Below, piece after piece: positions 7,349 through 14,756 of a stretch of 19,718 nt of DNA. Each line of letters opens with the position of its first letter. Position 1 is the stretch's first letter. The notes under the pieces were generated by a model. It made no database searches, was not told where the DNA came from, and saw nothing but the letters and a program-made list of their open reading frames with translations. The stretch is from assembly GCA_938009335.1 (NCBI GenBank), contig CALLHT010000275.1:1-19718 (forward strand), given 5' to 3'. Source of the DNA: an uncultured Rhizobiaceae group bacterium (GTDB lineage Bacteria; Pseudomonadota; Alphaproteobacteria; Rhizobiales; Rhizobiaceae). Position numbers and translations under genes: made by a program.

Positions 7349-8239
7349 ATGGACTGGGACAAGCTACGCATTTTTCATGCGGTAGCGGAAGCGGGCAGTT
7401 TTACACATGCCGGCGAGAAGCTTAACCTGAGCCAATCCGCAATTTCGCGCCAGATCAGCAGCCTTGAAGGGGACTTAAAAGTTCCTCTCTTTCACCGCCA
7501 TGCGCGTGGTCTCGTAATGACCGAGCAAGGCGAAACGCTGTACTCAACCGCCCATGATGTGTTGCTTAAGCTTGATGCGGTTCAAGCCAAGCTCGTCGAT
7601 TCGCAGGAAAAGCCGGAAGGCAAACTCAAAGTCACAACAACGGTGGGCTTGGGCACGGGTTGGCTCACCACCCGTATTCATGAATTTTTGGAACTCTATC
7701 CGGACGTCCAACTTGAACTGATCTTAAAAGATGAGGAAGTCGATCTCATCACCCGCGAAGCTGATTGTGCCATCCGGTTACGTCAGCCTAAAAATCCTGA
7801 TCTCATCCAACGACGCCTCTTCACAGTGCATCTACATGTGTACGCGTCACCCAGCTATATCAAGCGATATGGCCAGCCGGAGAAATTGGAAGATCTCGAG
7901 AACCATCGGATCATTTCCTATGGCGAAAACGCTCCTAACTATCTTATAGGTGTAAACTGGTTACTGACAGCCGGCATGGAAGGCGGCAAAACACGCGATG
8001 CAGCGTTTCAGGTGAACAATCTCCGCGCCCTTCGTAGAGTGTGCGAAGAGGGATCCGGCATTGCAGTGCTACCTGATTACATCGTGGAAGATCGTCACGC
8101 ATTGGTTCAGATGTTTCCGGAAATCGAGGTGCCGGAGTTTGACACCTATTTCTGTTATCCGGGCGAATTGCGTAACAACGCGCGTTTGGGCGTGTTTAGA
8201 GACTTCCTTTTATCCAAAGCGCGGCATTGGAAATACTAA
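7349..8239 (+). CDS. lsrB: LysR-type regulator, LsrB/VtlR family
   Basis: A 296-residue LysR-type DNA-binding regulator. The winged helix-turn-helix spans about residues 1-62 (FTHAGEKLNLSQSAISRQIS) and the effector domain from about 90 onward (GKLKVTTTVGLGTGWL). Wording and context match LsrB of Sinorhizobium and VtlR of Brucella and Agrobacterium, which sit beside trxB. LsrB is redox-responsive and controls oxidative-stress and LPS functions; VtlR activates AbcR small RNAs. Cysteines here are C140, C232 and C269; the first two seem to correspond to redox cysteines reported for S. meliloti LsrB, from memory. A strong AGGAGG lies eight bases before the ATG. The next gene follows after three bases, and an AbcR-like RNA lies beyond it. 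Confidence 0.9.
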   Translation: MDWDKLRIFHAVAEAGSFTHAGEKLNLSQSAISRQISSLEGDLKVPLFHRHARGLVMTEQGETLYSTAHDVLLKLDAVQAKLVDSQEKPEGKLKVTTTVGLGTGWLTTRIHEFLELYPDVQLELILKDEEVDLITREADCAIRLRQPKNPDLIQRRLFTVHLHVYASPSYIKRYGQPEKLEDLENHRIISYGENAPNYLIGVNWLLTAGMEGGKTRDAAFQVNNLRALRRVCEEGSGIAVLPDYIVEDRHALVQMFPEIEVPEFDTYFCYPGELRNNARLGVFRDFLLSKARHWKY

Positions 8240-8242
8240 CCC

Positions 8243-9181
8243 ATGAAATTTATCTCCTATGATGACGCTGACCCGCTTTTGAATTGGTCTGAGGTTGCAG
8301 ATGCAATGCAACAAGGTCATGCACGTCAGAAAGCCGAAATCGGTGATCTGCTACTGCAATCAGCACCCAATGCGCTGCTAACCCGCGGCGCTTGGATTGA
8401 CGGCTTAGGGATGGCGATCAAATCCATGAGTGTGTTTCCAGAAAACACAGAACTCCCCTCACCCCTACCCTCCATACAGGGTGGCGTTTTGCTATTTGAA
8501 GGCAAGACCGGCGGACTTAAGGCGGTGATAGATGGCATCCTGGTCACCAAATGGAAAACTGCCGGTGATTCAGTGTTGGGTGCACGCCTGCTCGCCAATC
8601 CCGAACCCAAAACGCATGTGATGGTTGGAGCTGGAACTGTGGCAGCCTCCATCATAGAGGCATACCATGCGGTTTTTCCAAGCATAGAACGCTTCATCAT
8701 CTGTAATCGTACAAAGGCACGCGCTGAAACGCTTTGCACAAGTCTAAGTGACCGAATTTCCGGAGTTGAAGTAACCGATGATCTCGCAAGCGCTTGCCAA
8801 CAAGCTGATATTGTCACCAGCGCGACCATGACCGTTGATCCAATTTTACAAGGCGGATGGTTCAAGCCCGGCACACACGTTGATCTGATCGGCGCATTCA
8901 AGCCGAACATGCGCGAGGCTCATGATGATCTGCTTTTGAGATCATCTATCTTTGTCGATTCTAAAGACACCACTTTCGGTCATATTGGAGAGATCGAGAT
9001 ACCTCTACAGGCTGGTACAATTTCACGAGAAGATGTGTTGGGAGATTTTTACGATCTCTGCTCAAACAAAGCTGGCAGAACATCGGCAGATGAAATTACT
9101 CTATTCAAGAATGGCGGCGGCGCTCATCTCGACCTGATGACAAGTCTCCACATTTTCGACCAGTTCACAGAAAAAAAGTGA
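8243..9181 (+). CDS. Ornithine cyclodeaminase / mu-crystallin family protein
   Basis: A 312-residue NAD(P)-binding protein of the ornithine cyclodeaminase superfamily. Members deaminate ornithine to proline or reduce cyclic imines such as piperideine-2-carboxylate. The Rossmann segment is HVMVGAGTVAASIIEAY at about residues 129-145, followed by a FIICNRTKARAE stretch; the DLIGAFKPNMREAHDDLL region and the K in LVTKWKTAGDSVLGARLL are typical. N-terminal ISYDDADPLLNW is also standard. Only three bases separate it from the LysR gene, so the two are co-transcribed. The exact substrate cannot be assigned; this superfamily is often misnamed. A short A/T-rich palindrome follows the stop. Confidence 0.85.
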   Translation: MKFISYDDADPLLNWSEVADAMQQGHARQKAEIGDLLLQSAPNALLTRGAWIDGLGMAIKSMSVFPENTELPSPLPSIQGGVLLFEGKTGGLKAVIDGILVTKWKTAGDSVLGARLLANPEPKTHVMVGAGTVAASIIEAYHAVFPSIERFIICNRTKARAETLCTSLSDRISGVEVTDDLASACQQADIVTSATMTVDPILQGGWFKPGTHVDLIGAFKPNMREAHDDLLLRSSIFVDSKDTTFGHIGEIEIPLQAGTISREDVLGDFYDLCSNKAGRTSADEITLFKNGGGAHLDLMTSLHIFDQFTEKK

Positions 9182-9212
9182 TAAAAATACAACACTTTCA
9201 CCAATCTCCACC

Positions 9213-9229
9213 AAAAAACGCTGTTTTTT
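9213..9229. terminator. A/U palindrome after the cyclodeaminase gene (possible terminator)
   Basis: Bases 9213-9219 (AAAAAAC) pair with 9223-9229 (GTTTTTT) around a three-base loop, about 30 bases after the stop. The right arm is itself a run of six T. The stem is almost all A-U and weak, but A-tract/T-tract palindromes of this kind can terminate in either direction. It would separate the operon from the downstream small RNA. Confidence 0.4.
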
Positions 9230-9261
9230 AGGCAAAACCAAACATTCAAATTGCCATCAGA

Positions 9262-9290
9262 TTGTCAAAATTCGCTTGCGCCCCGATTAT
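9262..9290 (+). promoter_or_regulatory. Sigma70-type promoter for the AbcR-like small RNA
   Basis: TTGTCA at 9262-9267 (5 of 6 to TTGACA) and GATTAT at 9285-9290 (4 of 6 to TATAAT) are separated by 17 bases. Transcription would start near 9297. A TGCCA-N6-TGTCA pair (9252-9256 and 9263-9267) overlaps the -35 element and could be part of a LysR-type operator, which fits the neighbouring VtlR-like gene; that part is inference. Confidence 0.5.
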
Positions 9291-9296
9291 GGAAGA

Positions 9297-9423
9297 GCGT
9301 TGGGTGATTCGGTTTGTTATTTCTCTCCTCCCGGCAAACGAGGATCCTGACTGTTACCCTTGAAGGTCGAGTGGTTGGTACCTTCATCAATTTTTGGCCG
9401 GGCTACGTGCCCGGCTCTTTTTC
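9297..9423 (+). ncRNA. AbcR-like (alpha-r15) trans-acting small RNA
   Basis: A non-coding stretch of about 127 bases with promoter, three stem-loops and terminator. Stem 1 is GTTTG at 9312-9316 with CAAAC at 9335-9339; its loop exposes TTCTCTCCTCCC (9321-9332), complementary to Shine-Dalgarno sequences. Stem 2 is TGAAGGT at 9361-9367 with 9380-9386. Stem 3 is a GC-rich terminator. This three-hairpin plan with a CU-rich anti-SD loop is that of AbcR RNAs of Rhizobiales, which with Hfq repress many ABC-transporter mRNAs. In Agrobacterium the abcR genes lie close to the VtlR-type regulator gene (from memory), and a homologue of that regulator lies just upstream here. Only one copy is seen. The exact 5' end is estimated. 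Confidence 0.7.
9397..9423 (+). terminator. Intrinsic terminator of the AbcR-like RNA
   Basis: GCCGGGC at 9397-9403 pairs with GCCCGGC at 9409-9415 around TACGT, followed by TCTTTTTC. This is a canonical plus-strand Rho-independent terminator. No coding gene ends near it on that strand; the nearest stop is 216 bases upstream, so it supports a separate small transcript. Confidence 0.85.
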
Positions 9424-9430
9424 GAGAAAA

Positions 9431-10417
9431 TTACATAAATAGCGGTTGGTCTTGCAGATCTTTATAAAGATCAGCGACTTGTTCGCCATAACCATTGTAA
9501 ATCACAGACGGTATACGCTCACCTGTTTCAAGATCACGCTCAGTCGCCTGACTCCATCGAGGATGGGCAACTTCTGGATTCACATTCGCCCAGAACCCAT
9601 ACTCCTTCGCTGCCAATTCTTCCCAGAAACTCACCGGGCGTTCGTTTGTGAACGTAATCTTTTTGATCGATTTGATCGACTTGAAGCCATACTTCCATGG
9701 AAGTGCCAGACGCAACGGCGCGCCCATTTGTTTGGGGACAGGTTTCCCATAAGCACCGGTTACCATAAACGTCATTTCGTTCATGGCTTCTTCAATCGTG
9801 ATTGCTTCAACATACGGCCACGGATACCAAAACTGTTTTTGCCCCGGCGCGATGGATTCATCCTGGAATGTTTCAAAGCGAACATATTTCGCATTTGCAT
9901 TTGGTTGCGCGAGCTTGATCAGTTCTGACATTTCAAAACCGGACCAAGGCACGGTCATAGACCAGGCCTCCACACAGCGGAAGCGATACAAGCGCTCTTC
10001 CAAGGGCATCTTATTGAGGAGATCATCGATGCCAATTGTCATCGGTTTCTCAACTTCACCATCAATCGCTATTTCCCAAGGACGTATCTTCAACGCCTGG
10101 GCGGCTGCATGAATTTGCTTGTGTGATCCAAACTCATAAAAGTTGTTGTAAGTCGTGTTTATGCGCTCAGGTGTCAGCGTTCTACCTTCACCAAGCGTGT
10201 ATTTTTCGTTGCGAGTTACAGGATAAAGCGATGCACTTGGATCCCCCTCGCTTGCATGGGCCTCAGTTGGCAGGCCCAGTTTTGCAGCGGAAATGGCAAG
10301 ACCGCCCATTCCAAGGCCTTTAACAATCTGCCTGCGGTTCAGAAATACATCTTCAGATGTTGCCTTATGATCAGGCAAATCCCAAATTTTCTTAACAAAA
10401 TTGCGCTTAAAATGCAT
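9431..10417 (-). CDS. msrP: Protein-methionine-sulfoxide reductase catalytic subunit MsrP (YedY)
   Basis: A 328-residue periplasmic molybdoenzyme of the sulfite-oxidase fold that repairs oxidised methionine in envelope proteins. A Tat signal is visible: NRRQIVKGLGMGG at about residues 27-39 before a hydrophobic run and an AHAS cleavage region near 53-56. The molybdenum-ligating cysteine is C148 in YRFRCVEAWSMTVPWSG. GAPLRLALPWKYGFKSIKSI and the final ATERDLETG stretch are also typical. The ATG at 10417 has AGGGAG eight bases upstream. In most genomes msrQ, the haem-containing membrane partner, follows directly; here the next downstream element is the convergent small RNA, so no msrQ is present. 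The outer-membrane-type gene lies 101 bp upstream on the same strand. Confidence 0.95.
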   Translation of the reverse strand: MHFKRNFVKKIWDLPDHKATSEDVFLNRRQIVKGLGMGGLAISAAKLGLPTEAHASEGDPSASLYPVTRNEKYTLGEGRTLTPERINTTYNNFYEFGSHKQIHAAAQALKIRPWEIAIDGEVEKPMTIGIDDLLNKMPLEERLYRFRCVEAWSMTVPWSGFEMSELIKLAQPNANAKYVRFETFQDESIAPGQKQFWYPWPYVEAITIEEAMNEMTFMVTGAYGKPVPKQMGAPLRLALPWKYGFKSIKSIKKITFTNERPVSFWEELAAKEYGFWANVNPEVAHPRWSQATERDLETGERIPSVIYNGYGEQVADLYKDLQDQPLFM

Positions 10418-10518
10418 AAATACAGCTCCCTGATTTAGGCATGAACATGCACCAGTGGTTATGAAGCTACAATGAACAAGTCTTCACACCTGTGTTATAA
10501 AAATCAGACTGGTAAAAT

Positions 10519-11418
10519 TCACTGAATTTTAGCAATACCACTTGAGCTGAGGCCGTTAATTTCTTCCTCAGATGCACAAAGTGTATTGATCGCTGAACGT
10601 AAGCTCGTTTCAGGAATTGGCGTATCAAGCAGACCACATTGGGACACACTGGCCAAGTTACGAGGAATGCGCACATTTACACTGGATTGACGATCGCGCT
10701 CAATAAGCGATGAACCGCCATTGCTGCCGAAGGCATAGCGCAACCCGCCAAACCCACCGACATAATTGTCTTCACCGGCTTCGATCTCGCCAAACACGCT
10801 CCAGCCGGAAAAATCGCCATCATCGACCAGATGCTCGAATGAAAAGTTCCCGACATGACCACGCGATGTCAAACGATGACCGACTGAAAGACGTGTATTA
10901 TCTGTCGCGTAGTAAGACAGATCAACTTCATCCACAAAATCGGTGAACACATGCTGCCCGAATTGAATACCGGCTAAAATATCAAGTGACCACTGGCCAT
11001 CATAGAAAGCAAATTCACCCGCTACACGGCCTGCATGTTCGGGATCTACATAGCCCCAGTCACCATAGATACCGATCGCACCCACAGAAGGATCACGCCA
11101 AAACAGATGAAGACCGGCAGCAGCACTCGTAAAGTCACCGTCATAAATGCCAACACCAAGGTCAACCTGAGCGCCAAAGCTTTCTGAAAAATAAGGGATA
11201 GGTGTTGCAACAGAGGTCGTGAACATGACGTTGGAAGCAGAACCAAGAACGTTGCGTTGCAGGCTTCCGCCCAAAACACTCAACTCGAAATTCAAACCAT
11301 CGACGGCTGCCTGTTGTTGTGCAACCGGCGTTGGATCAAGAATGTCCGCCGAATGAGCACCGCTAACTCCAGCCAAAAGCCCAAAGGAAGCTGCAAATGA
11401 AACTAGTAATTTCTTCAC
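10519..11418 (-). CDS. Secreted outer-membrane-type protein of unknown function
   Basis: A 299-residue protein with a clear Sec signal peptide: KK at residues 2-3, a hydrophobic core and AHSA before DILDP, so cleavage near residue 24. The mature part is rich in alternating polar and aromatic residues with repeated glycines (GLHLFWRDPSVGAIGIYGDW, SVFGEIEAGEDNYVGGFGG), consistent with beta strands of an outer-membrane barrel. Two cysteines near the C-terminus (SQCGLLD and NTLCASE) could form a disulfide in a short tail after the barrel. The start is GTG at 11418, with GGCAGG about 10 bases upstream. A seven-codon ATG frame (11415-11438) ends overlapping this GTG. I do not recognise the family; a role in the envelope is inferred only from export. 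Confidence 0.7.
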   Translation of the reverse strand: MKKLLVSFAASFGLLAGVSGAHSADILDPTPVAQQQAAVDGLNFELSVLGGSLQRNVLGSASNVMFTTSVATPIPYFSESFGAQVDLGVGIYDGDFTSAAAGLHLFWRDPSVGAIGIYGDWGYVDPEHAGRVAGEFAFYDGQWSLDILAGIQFGQHVFTDFVDEVDLSYYATDNTRLSVGHRLTSRGHVGNFSFEHLVDDGDFSGWSVFGEIEAGEDNYVGGFGGLRYAFGSNGGSSLIERDRQSSVNVRIPRNLASVSQCGLLDTPIPETSLRSAINTLCASEEEINGLSSSGIAKIQ

Positions 11419-11552
11419 GCTAGTACGCCTGCCACCATTATTGTTTGGTTTCGTTTACACCAAAATGTTCCCGATTGAAATATATCAACTTAGAAACCTG
11501 CCAATATCCTTACTGCCACGCCACTTTTTCCAAATTCGTTGTATTTTCGCAC

Positions 11553-12755
11553 CTACCGCAAACTTGCGCAAAACCGCTGAATACGAGAACAGGCTTCCGT
11601 TAGATCTTCGGTAGACGTTGCATAAGAGATTCGGAAGTTGGGACCCAGGCCAAAAGCACTTCCATGCACAACCGCAACGCCTTCTGCTTCAATCAGTTCC
11701 GTGACAAAGTCTTCGTCCGTTTCAATCACCTTACCAGAGGGGGAAGTTTTACCGAGTAATTCCTGACACGAAGGATACACATAGAACGCGCCTTCGGGTG
11801 TCGGGCAATTGATACCGGTTGCTTGGTTAAGCATGGAGACGACGAGGTCGCGGCGCTCTTGAAAGATCTTCCGGCGTTCGTCGATAAACTCTTGCGGGCC
11901 GTTCAACGCCTCAACACCTGCCCATTGAGCAATTGAACACAAAGCGGAAGTTGATTGCCCCTGGATCAATGTCATTGCTTTGATGATTTCCATCGGCCCT
12001 GCGCAATAGCCAAGCCGCCAACCAGTCATGGAATAAGACTTCGACAAACCGTTCATGGTGAGTGTTCTATCATACAGCCCTGGCTCCACCTGAGCTGGCG
12101 TTACAAACTCAAACCCGTCGTAGCAAAGATGCTCATACATATCATCGGTCAACACCCAGACGTGTGGATGGCGCATCAAAACATCCGTGAGCTCTTTCAA
12201 CTCATCATAATTGTATGCCGCACCAGATGGGTTAGACGGTGAATTAAACAACAACCATTTGGTCTTTGGTGTGATCGCCGCTTCGAGCTGTTCGCCGGTG
12301 ATCTTGAAATTATTCTCAAGTGTTGCATCCACAAATACCGGCTCTCCGCCATTGAGAAGAACCATGTCAGGGTAACTCACCCAATAAGGTGCAGGAATAA
12401 TAACCTCATCACCCGGGTTCAGCGTAGCAGCAAAAGCGTTGTAAATAACCTGCTTACCACCCGTGCTGGCAATCACTTGCTCAGGCTTATAATCAAGGCC
12501 ATTCTCTCGCTTGAACTTGGCAGCAATCGCTTCGCGCAATTCATTGATGCCGGGAACAGGCGTGTACTTGGTTTCCCCACGATTGATCGCATCAATCGCG
12601 GCCGCCTTAATATGATCGGGCGTATCAAAGTCCGGCTCTCCTGCGCCTAGGCCAATAACGTCGCGACCTGCTTCTTTCAGGTCTCGCGCTTTTTGTGACA
12701 CAGCAATTGTTGCAGAGGGTTTTACTCTTGAAAGATGGTTGGCTACCACGCCCAT
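11553..12755 (-). CDS. aatA: Aspartate aminotransferase (class I, PLP-dependent)
   Basis: A 400-residue cytoplasmic enzyme that exchanges amino groups between aspartate and 2-oxoglutarate. The N-terminal SRVKPSATIAVSQKARDLK at about residues 9-27 and GLGAGEPDFDTP at about 35-46 are those of the rhizobial AatA group (class Ib). The pyridoxal-phosphate lysine is K239 in NGLSKSYSMTGWRLGY, with NSPSNPSG at about 171-178. Length is normal. The ATG at 12755 has GGAG eight bases upstream. It starts 54 bases after the carboxypeptidase gene ends, on the same strand, so the two may be co-transcribed. A related prephenate or arginine-pyruvate activity cannot be excluded in this family. Confidence 0.93.
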   Translation of the reverse strand: MGVVANHLSRVKPSATIAVSQKARDLKEAGRDVIGLGAGEPDFDTPDHIKAAAIDAINRGETKYTPVPGINELREAIAAKFKRENGLDYKPEQVIASTGGKQVIYNAFAATLNPGDEVIIPAPYWVSYPDMVLLNGGEPVFVDATLENNFKITGEQLEAAITPKTKWLLFNSPSNPSGAAYNYDELKELTDVLMRHPHVWVLTDDMYEHLCYDGFEFVTPAQVEPGLYDRTLTMNGLSKSYSMTGWRLGYCAGPMEIIKAMTLIQGQSTSALCSIAQWAGVEALNGPQEFIDERRKIFQERRDLVVSMLNQATGINCPTPEGAFYVYPSCQELLGKTSPSGKVIETDEDFVTELIEAEGVAVVHGSAFGLGPNFRISYATSTEDLTEACSRIQRFCASLR

Positions 12756-12809
12756 AGGATGTCTCCGGAGAATTTTGGATCAAAGACCGAAACTGGCCAA
12801 GAGAAAGTG

Positions 12810-14282
12810 TTATTCCTCTACTTTCACCAAATCAAGTGTCGGACGCTTTTCAGGAACAGGAATCGGCGCTTTGTAGGGTCCACCATCTGTATGTTTGATC
12901 CCGAATGGATTAGGTCCAACTGCACCGCCCAGTTTCAACACCTCGTCCCCCTTCAAATCTTTACGTGGCACGAGGTAAAGTTGCGCAAGCTCTCTAAGGC
13001 TTGGCGGCCGGTCTTCCGGGATTTTGTCGTCCTTCACACTGCCTTTGTCAGTATTAGCGAGATCCACCGTACTTGTAGCGCTTGCTGTAACAACTTCAGG
13101 TTTCTTGTATTCCGGCCGTTTGGTTGGAAGCAGTTTAACATTGGCAAACTTGGCTTCCCGTTCCTCTGCTTCCTTCGCTTCTTTTCGATCAATCCAAACC
13201 TGAGTATCAATCGCATCAAAGTCATCAGCGCTTGGTGCTTCTAACGGCCTGTTTTTCGGCTTTACACGGGCAGCGTATTTGCCGGGGCAAACACGTCGTG
13301 TGATATCCTGCGGGATATTGCTGACATCAGCACCGTCATCAAAATCATTCAGGGTGACACTGCTTTTTTCGTAAAGACCAGCAAACCCTTCTGATAAAAG
13401 CTGCGCTGTTTTGACGTTACGCGCAAGCCCGGAACGCCCGCCAAATACGACAGCAACCAACTCACGGTTTTCCCGGACCGTTCGAACCACCACGTTAAAA
13501 CCAGAGGCGCAAACGTATCCGGTTTTCATACCCGATGTACCTTCGAACTGGCGAAGCAACGCATTGTGATTGCGCAATCGACGCCCAGCGACACGCACAG
13601 CGGGAATATCGAAAAACGACGCATACTGAGGAAATTCCTCGGTCAATGCGCGAGTGAGAACATACATATCCCAAGCACTGGTATGTTGTTTTGGATCGTG
13701 AAGACCATGCGGATTGACGAACCGCGTATCTGTCATGCCCAATCGCCGCGCATGGGAATTCATCAATGCAACGAAGCGTTCTTCTGATCCCCCTACCCCT
13801 TCCGCTATTGCAACAGAAATATCATTGGCAGACTTGACCATGATAATCTTCAGAGCCGTTTCCAATGTAAGGATCGTCCCTACAGGATATCCCATCTTCG
13901 TTGGCGGTTGGCTTAAGGCGTATTCAGAAATGCGAACGGGAGAATTCAGCTTCAGATGCTGTAATTCGAGCGCACGAAATGCCGTATAGGCCGTCATCAT
14001 CTTGGTAAGTGATGCGGGCGCCCATCTCACATGCGGCTTTTCGCTGGAAAGCACATCACCTGCAGACACATCAACAAGCAAATGTGGTGCCTCCGGTGGC
14101 GGTGACAAATCATCCGCATTTGCCACCACACTATTGGCAAGCGATGCCACAAAAAAAATGATAAGCTGAAATAAGCGTAGCATTGCTGACATTATCCTTG
14201 GCTTTATGCCTTGCGTTGAGCGTGACACGCCAAAATAAGGCGCGCAAGGCTTATCTAACGTGTTGAAACGAATTGGTTTCAT
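12810..14282 (-). CDS. D-alanyl-D-alanine carboxypeptidase (PBP5/6 type) with long C-terminal tail
   Basis: A serine peptidase that trims D-alanine from peptidoglycan stem peptides in the periplasm. Catalytic motifs are visible: SLTK at residues 91-94 (S91 nucleophile), SAN at 151-153 and KTG at 253-255. A signal sequence lies at about residues 34-56 (LRLFQLIIFFVASLANS to VANADD). The ATG at 14282 gives a 30-residue extension before it and has TAGGAA four bases upstream; ATGs at 14192 and 14183 would give a normal signal peptide, and I cannot decide between them. After about residue 360 the protein has a charged KEAKEAEEREAK stretch and a proline/lysine-rich tail, longer than usual. It probably affects cell-wall trimming in dividing or growing cells. 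Confidence 0.93.
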   Translation of the reverse strand: MKPIRFNTLDKPCAPYFGVSRSTQGIKPRIMSAMLRLFQLIIFFVASLANSVVANADDLSPPPEAPHLLVDVSAGDVLSSEKPHVRWAPASLTKMMTAYTAFRALELQHLKLNSPVRISEYALSQPPTKMGYPVGTILTLETALKIIMVKSANDISVAIAEGVGGSEERFVALMNSHARRLGMTDTRFVNPHGLHDPKQHTSAWDMYVLTRALTEEFPQYASFFDIPAVRVAGRRLRNHNALLRQFEGTSGMKTGYVCASGFNVVVRTVRENRELVAVVFGGRSGLARNVKTAQLLSEGFAGLYEKSSVTLNDFDDGADVSNIPQDITRRVCPGKYAARVKPKNRPLEAPSADDFDAIDTQVWIDRKEAKEAEEREAKFANVKLLPTKRPEYKKPEVVTASATSTVDLANTDKGSVKDDKIPEDRPPSLRELAQLYLVPRKDLKGDEVLKLGGAVGPNPFGIKHTDGGPYKAPIPVPEKRPTLDLVKVEE

Positions 14283-14431
14283 GACTTCCTAAACGTCATC
14301 TACCGCCACATTTACACCATAGAATGACCGCGAAAAGCACAAGCTTTTTCCCAATCTTTGCCGAAAAACGGGCTAATCTCGTTCACATCGAGTTTGGGTG
14401 AATTTCTCGACAAAGGCAAAGGGGCAGGCAT

Positions 14432-14593
14432 ATGCGGCTACATATCCCTAATCATACGTCACAACGCAAACACGGGTTCATTCTCTGGGTTTCAGAACGT
14501 CATGGAAATCTGAACCTGCCGATTGCGCTTGTTTCCTTTACAGCTTTTGTTGCGTCTTCGCTGCATACAGCAAGCACATTTTATCAGGGGTAA
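14432..14593 (+). CDS. Possible 53-residue small membrane peptide
   Basis: An ATG at 14432 with an excellent AAGGGG site seven bases upstream opens a 53-codon frame ending TAA at 14591-14593, in a gap otherwise without genes. The peptide has a basic first half (HTSQRKHG, SERHG) and one hydrophobic segment (LPIALVSFTAFVASSL, about residues 29-44), as in small inner-membrane proteins. After the stop, AAGGGA (14592-14597) can pair with TCCCTT about 13 bases on, a weak hairpin. I do not recognise it and see no confident promoter. The alternative is a chance frame; the strong ribosome site is the main argument for coding. Confidence 0.4.
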   Translation: MRLHIPNHTSQRKHGFILWVSERHGNLNLPIALVSFTAFVASSLHTASTFYQG

Positions 14594-14660
14594 GGGAAAA
14601 CATCATCACATCCCTTTAATCAACATCTCCATTGCGAGACAATTGCCAACACAGAGCTAC

Positions 14661-14685
14661 GCCTGACCCGATCGGGCGAGTAGGC
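14661..14685. repeat. Small palindrome upstream of the strong hairpin
   Basis: CCCGATCGGG is a perfect 10-base palindrome, enclosed by GCCT at 14661-14664 and AGGC at 14682-14685. It directly precedes the 14686-14735 hairpin. It may be part of the same folded RNA or a protein-binding site. Confidence 0.35.
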
Positions 14686-14735
14686 GCAGTGGGGACATGA
14701 AAACAGTCTGAGGTAAACTTTCGTGTCCCCGCTGC
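14686..14735 (+). other. Strong 17-bp hairpin in intergenic region
   Basis: Bases 14686-14702 (GCAGTGGGGACATGAAA) pair along their whole length with 14719-14735, around a 16-base loop. The two non-Watson-Crick positions (14690/14731 and 14698/14723) are U-G pairs in plus-strand RNA and mismatches in the other strand. No T-run follows. It is downstream of the reverse-strand PH-like gene and about 90 bases after the possible small ORF. It could be a small-RNA domain, a 3' structure or the remnant of a repeat; I could not match it to a known family. Confidence 0.5.
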
Positions 14736-14756
14736 CGCCAAATTTGTGCTTGTAAC

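Noticed and set aside
14333..14348. AAAAGC/GCTTTT palindrome upstream of the carboxypeptidase gene
   Set aside because: Six weak pairs with no gene ending nearby on either strand; probably chance.
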